NCBI RefSeq assembly: GCF_000143415.4 | Contig: NW_003314332.1 | Span: 181,667 to 245,666, forward strand | Direction: 5' to 3' | Source of the DNA: Selaginella moellendorffii | Lineage: Eukaryota; Streptophyta; Lycopodiopsida; Selaginellales; Selaginellaceae | Length of the DNA: 64,000 nt | Shown: positions 56,429-64,000 of the stretch, piece after piece | How positions within the stretch are numbered: position 1 is the stretch's first letter | Layout of the letters: each line of letters begins with the position of its first letter | Translations under genes and position numbers: made by a program | The notes under the pieces: generated by a model | Databases searched by the model: none | Seen by the model: only the letters and a program-made list of their open reading frames with translations | What the model was told of the DNA's origin: nothing

Positions 56429-59400
56429 ACTCCACCACCCATAGACAAAGTTCGATGTCCTCATCGAACGGTAAACCATTTTGTAAAGTAACACTTGCAT
56501 GTGTTACCATTTCCATCCTTGGCACCTAGCCAATATTTGTCAATGGTTTGACATTGAAGGCTCACCATGCCTTTTGGATATGCCTCAATGGTTTGACACC
56601 AAAGGCTCACCATGCCTTGCCTATCCTCTAAGGAGGGTAGTCTCTCCAACTTAGAGACTGATTGGACCACATGTAGTGGTTCTCTCCTTTTATTGGTTTA
56701 GTTCTCGCTAAACCTCTTAGAGACCCTTCTCTAAGTCAATCCCACTACTCCTTCTTGAGTAGTTTCAATTTCCATCTATTGAATGTTTGCACCTTGGAAC
56801 TTTTACTCTTTTGACTTTTGGAAGTCAATTTCCTAGGTGTCTCCAACACCTTGCATTGCACAGATTGTGCAACTCCACTTCTCTATCCTAGGAAGTTCAT
56901 TACTTGAGGGCACCATCATCCTCTCTTCTATTTTGTGCCACCTTGGGCACTAAGTTCCATTTATCACACTTTGTGCTAGGGTTGTCCATCGCCCTATCAT
57001 TTGGCTACCTTACTGCTCCCTCCATTGGAGCTTCCACTTTCACCAAATCGGAGCAATTCGGAATCCATCCTTGGAAACACACTTCCTTTCCCGCAATTTG
57101 TTAGCGTCCAACACATCAGTGTTCCTTGCCTAACTTTGTCACTTGGATTCCTTCCCAGGGATTCCACGGCCCTATCTTGGCCACTCATCTTTTGCTCCTA
57201 TCCGTTGATTGTTGCACCAAGCAACATCGAATCTCTACCTCCCTTCTTGAGGTATTCTTTTGATTCCATAGCAAAGGCTCTGCTTTGCCAAGACTAGGGT
57301 GTTCACCCCTAGTAAGTCTCTTTTAGCATCTTCTGCTGTGGGCTCTATCCTCGGCCCAGCTTTGTGACCCTCTCATGGGTCTCTTTAGAGACTACTTTCC
57401 TTGGACACCCTATGCCATCGCAATGACATAGCTCATTTCCCTAAGGTGCTTTTCCCACTTGGTCACCTTGACCAAGCCACACCATCATCAATGGTTCAAA
57501 TCAACACTTTGAACTAGGAACCTTATTCCTTAACCCAAACAAAGACCTTGTCCTTATTTAGCCACAAGATCACCTAGTGATCTCACCTCGGCACCTTAAC
57601 AGGTTTGCCAATAGGTACTAGGTCTTCCAGACCTTTAACTTGTTAACTACGACCCCGGGGGCATCCCCCACACTTGGCGGTGCGCCCAAGCCAGCCCTTC
57701 TGGCCAAGGGTCCATAGCAACTGAGATTAGGTGTCCCCATCTCACTCACCACGTCCTTGGTGCCACTTGCACCAAAGCGTTCAAGTTAGATATGCCGAGC
57801 TTTCACACTAAGCAATCTAACCGTGCATCACGACTCCGAGGCATCCCTCGCTTGGCGGTGTGCCCAAACCAGTCTCCCCACTGAGAGTCCATGACCACCG
57901 AAATATGAGTGTCCTCATATTCCAAACCATCACCACACCCTAGTGATTTGGGACTCGAACCCAAGCACTAGAGGGTCGGGACTCGAACCCAACCTCCGTA
58001 TATGCATCTACGGACGGCATCACACAAGATGCCTGGCGTGACTCCCCACGCCGGTGCACCAACTTATTTTTAAAGTGCGCTACAGATCACAGCTTAGGAA
58101 CCTAGTTCCTCCACACTGCCAAGTCCTCTCACTTGACATGTCTGTGATCATGCATGGACTCCTCCATGCTCGGCCCCATGGCCCACCCTTTTTGAAGTTA
58201 TCACCTTCAACTAGGGTATTTGTTCCCCCGACGTGCCAATCTCGCTTGGCAAGTCCTCCGACCACTGTAACATGGTTCATGCATAAGCGTGAAAGTCCTT
58301 GACCATCGACTTTCGTTCAAAGCCCTCTCTTTGAACACTCGGGAACTACTTCCCTAACCTTGATAGCCTTGCCTCATGGCAAGCTTCAAGACCACGCTTC
58401 TGCTGCACCACTCTGATTTTGCGCGTTCCATGAACTATTTACACTTGGCCTTTCTAGGTACTAAGCTACCTAGAATCGTCTTTGGGAACCTTGAAGGAAC
58501 TCTGTCCCTCAGCTTGCTAAGGCCTCCCTTTTTGCAAGCCTTCAAAATGCCATATAGTCTAACATGGACAATTCCATATTTTAGACTCTCCATGGCATCA
58601 CGGTTGCTAGCGGTAACACCCTCGAGCCCCCACTTGATTCTCCACTGCCAGCTGGCATAACCAACCTTGGTTATGCCCTTTGATTCCTATGGTTCGGTTC
58701 TATCCTCTTACTTCTTGCTTTTTGGCTTCACACCTTTCCTTTGGTCATTCTCCTCCAGACCAGGAGGATAACTTTGCACTTTCTATCACGCTTTAGCAAG
58801 TATTCTTAGGGATGAACCTACCCAATAGCCTAGGGAGTGGTTCCTCAATCTAGGTATGCTCACCTTATAATCCCACACACTGGGATTACATTGTTGCTTA
58901 TGGGCCTTTACATGCCCATCACTAGCCTTGCCAAAATTCCATTTTTGGCTTTGTCCAACTCGGGTAGACAGTCCTCTTCTATCTCCGCAACCTTGGACAT
59001 TTGGATAACACCTTCTATTCATCATTCGCTAGAGACTTAGTCCTTTGGGCTTTATCCATTGCCCTCGCGACATCAAACACCACCTTCTGGTGTTCTAGAG
59101 TGTCCGGGTGTCCCAATGATGGCTTTCTTGACAATGAGTATTTCCTTTTATGACATTGACTTACTATATCGCAACACAAGCAACTTATCCCCCGTAAGGG
59201 TATATCCAACTTCCTTATGCTATTAAGAAGTCTTGGGTAGCTACCTTCTACCCGTTTAACCAGTTATTTTGCACCTCTTGCTTAGTTTCCTCATAGTTGT
59301 CAAGTCCTACAACTCATTGCTTGGTGCTTTCACACCTCCTTCATTATCTGGGTCACCACACTCCAACTGCATGCTTTGCAGCTTAGGCTATGCCATTCCC

Positions 59401-60537
59401 ATTTCCATTGGGATTCCTTTGGCAAGGGGTTCTCATGAACCCACCAACATAGCCTCAAGGTATCACACCTTGGCACATTTGGTGTCTCCACACCATCGGC
59501 TCCACAAGCCTACCTCTATGACATTTCCCCTTCGTGTCTAAGTCTTTGCCAAGACCAACACCGCTCTTTCTCATGCCAACCATCCGTTAGCACTGCCCCA
59601 TAGAGGTCACACACAACTTTATGTCAAAGTTGTTTTCTTCTGGGAACACCTTTCCCATAACTTTAGCATGGCACATTTTGCCATCGATGAGATACCCTCT
59701 GTTCTCATCCTTGGATCCTATGATCCCCCCCCATCCTTTGTGGGGTACAACACACCTCAGTCCAAATGCTTCCATCAGTCCTTTTAGGACCATCCCTTGA
59801 CTCTACTTGAGTCATCCAGCAGTTTTGGACTTGGTTAATCCACAGACCCGTAAGGTCCTACTTGTGAGGCACTAGCTCACTGGAATACACTTCTTGCATT
59901 CCTGTCCTACTCAAAAGGACTATTTTCACAAGTGTTACTCCGACACTTGATTTTGTTCTCTGGGGGCAACTTTTGCCCCTTAGGACTACTTGTCCATATG
60001 ATGAGAATACCACTCATCTCTAAGTACACCCCCCAACTCCTTGGGTTGTTCCAGCATTTATTAAAGGTAGCCCCGGCTACCATTTCAAGGACTTGAGTCC
60101 TCTTCCGTATTTGACCTTCCACGGTCATTACCTTTGGCCTCACATTCATGAGTACCAACCTCAACTATATGAGGATAATCTTGTGACTCCTTTATTGTTT
60201 TGGAGTCTCTATCTTTCCCGTGATCCCAACTTTAGTTGTTTACCACAACAACCTTAGCCATTTTGTTGAGACAAATGCTCATCCGGATCCCATCCTCAAC
60301 TCAATGAGGAAAACCTTGCACTGTTCCCAAGATCCCAAAGTCGTTCCATTATTGGCCCTTTTCTATCCACCACCTCGTCTACAAGTTCACACATGAACTG
60401 TAATGGAGAGCCATGTCTTCCCGACTTGCTACTCCTCAAGGATAGGCCCACTCCTCGGACCTTCCGATGCCAACACTAGTGGTGATATAGTTGAGCACCA
60501 ATAAAAGTCGGACTAAGGAACAGCTCCGATACCAAAT
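56429..60537 (-). other. Interior of the LARD-like element
   Basis: 4.1 kb with only short frames on either strand. CT-rich on the plus strand. No domain recognised. 57650-58030 has several near-repeats (AGGCATCC, GGGACTCGAACCCA twice at 57949-57987). Confidence 0.7.
60523..60534 (-). other. Primer binding site of the LARD-like element
   Basis: TGGTATCGGAGC on the minus strand, three bases inside the 5' LTR; one mismatch to the initiator tRNA-Met-type site. Confidence 0.85.
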
Positions 60538-62297
60538 TGTAAGAGACTAAATTTTCCATTCTACTTTAGTCACTTAACCACACCTCTGACCACTTGGAGG
60601 AGTCTCATTCACAACCTCCATAAGTCCAATCCAGGACTTGGGGCTTGCTAGCCCCGAGAATGGCATCCATGCCACTCAACATTTGCACTTGGTCCAAGTG
60701 CTCCACGTGTCCGATCCCATGACCGACACTCAAAAGTACCACCGACATAGCAGCCCGTTACGCTAAGGCCATGCCCAATCACCTTTGCCACACTGGTAGT
60801 CCAATACCACTTGCATCACAGTCTTGGCTCTCCAAGACTAGGCAAACCATCCGTGAGTGGTCATCTCAGATCCACTCCTTAGCATCCTTAGGATGCCCAC
60901 CGACAAGGGGATAGCCTTCCCCAATATCCCTTTGTCAGTCCCCACTAAGTCCCTTTCTGCCCCTGGTCGTGTTTGCCAACACTGCCACTGGATCGAGACC
61001 CACAGGCCCGACCACTAAGTCCCACAATCCTCTGGGACTTCCTCACCACACGACTGTGTCCTTGGTCACTACCCCAGAGGACTGCTCCTCTTCCTTTCCA
61101 CAGTCTGGGCCTTTGGGACAACATTTCGGAACACCGTGGCCTTACGCGAGCCACCTGGGTACTCTCCTCGCCTTCTGCCCTTGGGTGCTCTAGCCATGGG
61201 CTTAGAGCGGGTTCCGTTAAGCCACACCAGGTATCCAAGTAGGTAGTGCCACCCACACTTGGACTGGGAGCATCGGCCAATCGATCTCCCGGGGGAACTA
61301 GAGCCGGCTCTTGAACACTTCACCAAGCTACCCCGCTTGTCGGTCTGTGTTCACTCTAGTCTTGGACTTCCCAGTGGGCAGCTCATCACCCAACACTGGG
61401 TCCGGCCTTCCTGGGCCAAACTGGCCTTTCCTGGCCAAACTGGCTCCACTGCAGTCCTCCCCCTTACTATACTTTTGGAGCTCACCAAACCCCCCAAGGT
61501 CTGGGAGACGAACGCTTTGGGCTTTCACCCTCTCAGACTCGAACTCGGACTCGGACTCGGACTTGGACTCGGACTCGGACTCGGACTCGGACTCGGGCTC
61601 GGGCTCGGTCTTGGCCTCGGCCTCGGTCTCGTTCTCGGTCCCGATCTCGGTCTCGGTCTCGGTCTCGGTCTCGACTTCGGACTCCATCTCGGACTCCATC
61701 TCGGACTCCATCTCGGACTCCATCTCGGACTCCATCTCGGGTCCATCTCGGGTCCATCTCGGACTCCATCTCGGGTCCATCTTGGACTCCATTTCGGGTC
61801 CATCTCAGGTCCACCTCGGACTCCATCTCAGACTCCATTTCGGGTCCATCTCGGGTCCACCTCGGACTCCATCTCGGGTCCATCTCGGACTCCACTTCGG
61901 ACTCCAACTCGGGTCTATCTCGGACTCCACTTTGGACTCCAACTCGGGTCCATCTCGGACTCCACTTTGGACTCCAACTCGGGTCCATCTCGGACTCCAC
62001 TTCAGACTCCAACTCGAGTCCATCTCGGACTCCACTTCGGACTCCAACTCGAGTCCATCTCGGACACTTCCACGTGTCATGTGTTGGTCCTTTTGGGTCT
62101 CTTTTTGGAGCCTCGCTTTTTGCTCGCTTCGTGCTCGTTCCTCGAGCACTTCTTTGGGAGTTCCACTCCCGCTCTTGACTTTTCAAGTCGGAGCTTTTGG
62201 TCCAAACGTGTTACGCTCGTTTGGCTCTCGCTTCAGCCACTACCACGTGGCACCCTTTCTGGCTCCACTTTGGGGCCTAGGGATTTTGTGTCTCACA
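60538..62297 (-). repeat. LTR (5' LTR of the LARD-like element)
   Basis: Same sequence as the 3' LTR except for a shorter minisatellite (61535-62065) and fewer GGCCAAACTGG units. Outside the arrays the two LTRs are nearly identical, so this insertion is fairly recent. Confidence 0.92.
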
Positions 62298-63268
62298 GCA
62301 GCTCGCAATTTTGTGTATGAGGCATTACGGTCATCTGTTGATGCTTCAGAACATCAGGTGGGGGGCATGGTCTTCCAGAGGGGTTTGGTCTGTATGAAGG
62401 CATGGAGAATCATTTATGGAGTCCCTCGAACCACATTCTACAGAATCAAAACTGAGTTCGAGGAACAAAGGGTTCAACAGGCAGTCCATGGGAATGACAG
62501 TACGCACAAAACCAGGGGTCATGTTGTATATGGAGAGGCAATCTTCAAGAGGTTTGTCGAGACATGTAGCAAGCAGCAACCACATAAAACCCGCCTCTTG
62601 GAAGATGGAACACGAGACACCCAACGAGTTCTCCCTTGCATGTATACCAAGGGGGCCATATTAGAAGATGTGAATCGGGAACTCCAGAGTAATGGCTACA
62701 GGAAGCTGAGAAAATCTAGATTTAGTAAATTGTAGCAACAGGTTCAGGGATGTGAGTATAGGAAAGTACTCCAGCTTTTCAAAGTGTGACGAGTGCACTG
62801 CTATCAAAATTGCTTTGTCGAAGAATTCTTGCAGCGCTCAAAAGCGAGAGACGTTGGTTAGAAGGCGGCTCGACCACAACATCGAGCAGAGAAGCTGCAG
62901 GACTGCATATTATCATAACAGGATTCTCTCCATGGAGAGACCTGACTCTTACCTCTGCATCATCCACGACAAAATGGACTAGAAAAAGACGTGCTTACCT
63001 CGACTCAATCCTACCCCCAAGGCAATCTCTTCATGCCTGTGTCTCTGTTTGGCATAATCGCTCATGGGCATGGTGCCCAGAACTATGGGAACTTCTTTAT
63101 ACCTCTATGGGGTGGCGGGGGTGCAAACATGATGATTGCGTCCCTAGCAAAACACTTAAGGTCTCTGCAAAGTGCGCAGACTGAGCTGAACAGCCAACCC
63201 TTGCATAAGGCCCTTGTCGAACGAACCCCATACAGGGTTCAGCTGGAGGAGGAGCAAAGGCTTGCAAT

Positions 63269-63347
63269 ATCGCGTGGGGCCCCATGCCATCCCAGTGAAT
63301 ATGTTGGCCGTCAGATTGTAGGGTTATCACGTGAGGCCTCATGCCAT
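63269..63347. repeat. Two palindromes, 57 bp apart, in the DUF7869 gene
   Basis: 63269-63290 and 63326-63347; the right arms CCATGCCAT and CTCATGCCAT are intact, the left arms begin ATCGCGTG and ATCACGTG. They sit in a region that lacks family similarity and may be intron or insertion. Confidence 0.75.
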
Positions 63348-64000
63348 TCCGACGAGGCTGGTCGCCCGGTGAATGCACAGCCTCATCCAAACGAAGTAGA
63401 ATCTCAAGGAAGTTCTTGCGGCCGATGTGGCCTTCCACCCCATCTTCTGCTCCAAACAGACAATACTGGCAGTGAGAACAAAAACATGTACGTCTTCGCG
63501 TACTTGGCGATGCTTGTTGCCAAAGGCATATTTTAAACGGTTACACTTGGCTTTCTCATGGTTGGGCACACTCATGAAGACGTCGATGCCATGTTCAGTC
63601 ACCTGGCAGAGTCCCTCCGGTGATCCAATGTCCTCACCCTCCCACATCTCTACGATGAATTCCAAAATTGCATCAAAGGCACTGTTGAAGCTGCACTTGT
63701 GACAGAGGTTCCAGACTTTAAGGGGTTTGTAAGAGGCTACATCAGGGACGGATCCGAAACGCTGATTGGCCACTCCAAGCCTCTTCAGTTTCATTTCAGC
63801 ATGCGTGACGGTGCTCCAGTGATGAGGTACAAGATGAGAGAATGGGACACAGTGTGGCTGCCAGTGGATGGCATTGAACTCTTCAAGGGAGATCCCATAA
63901 CTGGGGAACCTATGATTCCTCAGGGTTCCCCACGGCCGATGCACCTGGATGGACTCAAAGACCAGGAAAGTATAGTGTCCGGGATTAGATAGCATATTGC

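Larger units (their letters stand above)
54385..62297 (-). mobile_element. Non-autonomous LTR retrotransposon (LARD-like) with minisatellite LTRs
   Basis: On the minus strand the 5' LTR is 62297-60538 (1760 bp) and the 3' LTR 56428-54385 (2044 bp). Ends are TGTGAGAC ... GTCTCTTACA. The primer binding site TGGTATCGGAGC lies just inside the 5' LTR (60534-60523). The target duplication is GCAGT (54380-54384) / GCAGC (62298-62302). The 4.1-kb interior has no long ORF and no recognisable gag or pol, so it must be mobilised in trans. It lies inside the DUF7869 gene. Confidence 0.9.
53759..63992 (+). pseudogene. DUF7869-type transposase-like protein, split by LTR element
   Basis: The N-terminal part at 53759-54384 (MYVFDGNVVAIERGEVVVGV; LGWDDIGVAILEVVD) ends in KRRCCQHADSDAIEEERARY, the Cys-pair segment typical of this family. 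After the LTR insertion (54385-62297) it resumes in frame as ARNFVYEALRSS. Then come VCMKAWRIIYGVPRTTFYRI (~62390), KCDECT (~62782), LQTDNTGSENKN (63450-63485) and GHTHEDVDAMFSHL (63564-63605). These spaced acidic and His motifs are shared by a widespread, poorly characterised family (named DUF7869 from memory) that looks like a DDE/RNase H-fold transposase. Breaks include TAG at 53921-53923, a stop and frame change at ~62735, another frame break near 62980-63000, and TAA at 63535. Two palindromes (63269-63290 and 63326-63347) lie in an apparent insertion just before LQTDNT. Confidence 0.7.

Noticed and set aside
55105-56529. Long plus-strand ORFs (up to 474 residues) and minus-strand ORFs of ~300 residues in the LTR
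   Set aside because: They are read through a hexamer/12-mer array that lacks stop codons in several frames on both strands. The same 'proteins' recur in the other LTR with different repeat numbers. No domain is present.

Overview
This is a land-plant nuclear window, most likely from a lycophyte such as Selaginella (S. moellendorffii fits best). The reasons are plant families (GH3, F-box, PLS-class PPR, kelch, MiAMP1-like), very short introns (38-60 bp where boundaries can be read), intronless PPR genes, TATA boxes of plant type, and several LTR retrotransposon families primed by initiator tRNA-Met. The species is an inference; no marker gene was available to prove it. The window contains one 100-N assembly gap (29920-30019).

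Layout. 1-13.7 kb is gene-rich, ordinary-GC DNA: a kelch gene, a GH3 acyl-amido synthetase, a frameshifted F-box gene, a large PPR gene, a two-exon small mitochondrial protein resembling UQCC6/BRAWNIN, and a PPR pseudogene. It is bracketed by two partial copies (about 60-906 and 13.05-13.65 kb) of the GH3/F-box tail-to-tail junction, both inverted relative to the intact locus. 13.7-22.3 kb is strongly AT-rich and made of decayed repeats, a Fic pseudogene, a miniature LTR retrotransposon (TRIM) with a nested solo LTR, and scrambled gypsy pieces. 22.3-25.9 kb holds four MiAMP1-like (six-cysteine, beta-gamma-crystallin type) genes arranged as two divergent pairs. 26.4-27.1 kb is a copia remnant. 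27.5-30.4 kb carries two Fic-domain genes on the minus strand. 31.3-38.7 kb is a gypsy chromovirus with both LTRs, inserted in an older repeat whose empty-site paralogue is present at 18.5-19.1 kb. 40.1-41.6 kb is a solo LTR of a second LTR family.

The most unusual part is 42.9-64 kb. A multi-exon minus-strand gene (43.3-48.7 kb) combines a ParB/sulfiredoxin-like segment, an acidic and repeat-rich middle, and an FCP1/NIF-like HAD phosphatase domain. A divergent plus-strand gene (53.76-63.99 kb) is a DUF7869/KCDECT-type, transposase-like protein, split by a 7.9-kb LTR element. A hAT transposon (49.9-52.4 kb, perfect 8-bp target duplication) sits between them. Both genes are peppered with about fifteen copies of one 22-bp near-perfect palindrome (left arm ATGGCRTGWGG, right arm CCWCAYGCCAT). 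Several copies lie inside introns only 38-54 bp long, just upstream of the 3' splice site. I saw full copies only here. I read this as one large composite element, or a pair of linked element genes, with a private palindromic repeat; that is a hypothesis.

Many broken frames in the mobile elements are Gln-to-stop (CAA/CAG to TAA/TAG), as expected from deamination of methylated cytosine, so silencing and decay explain most of the damage outside 1-13 kb.
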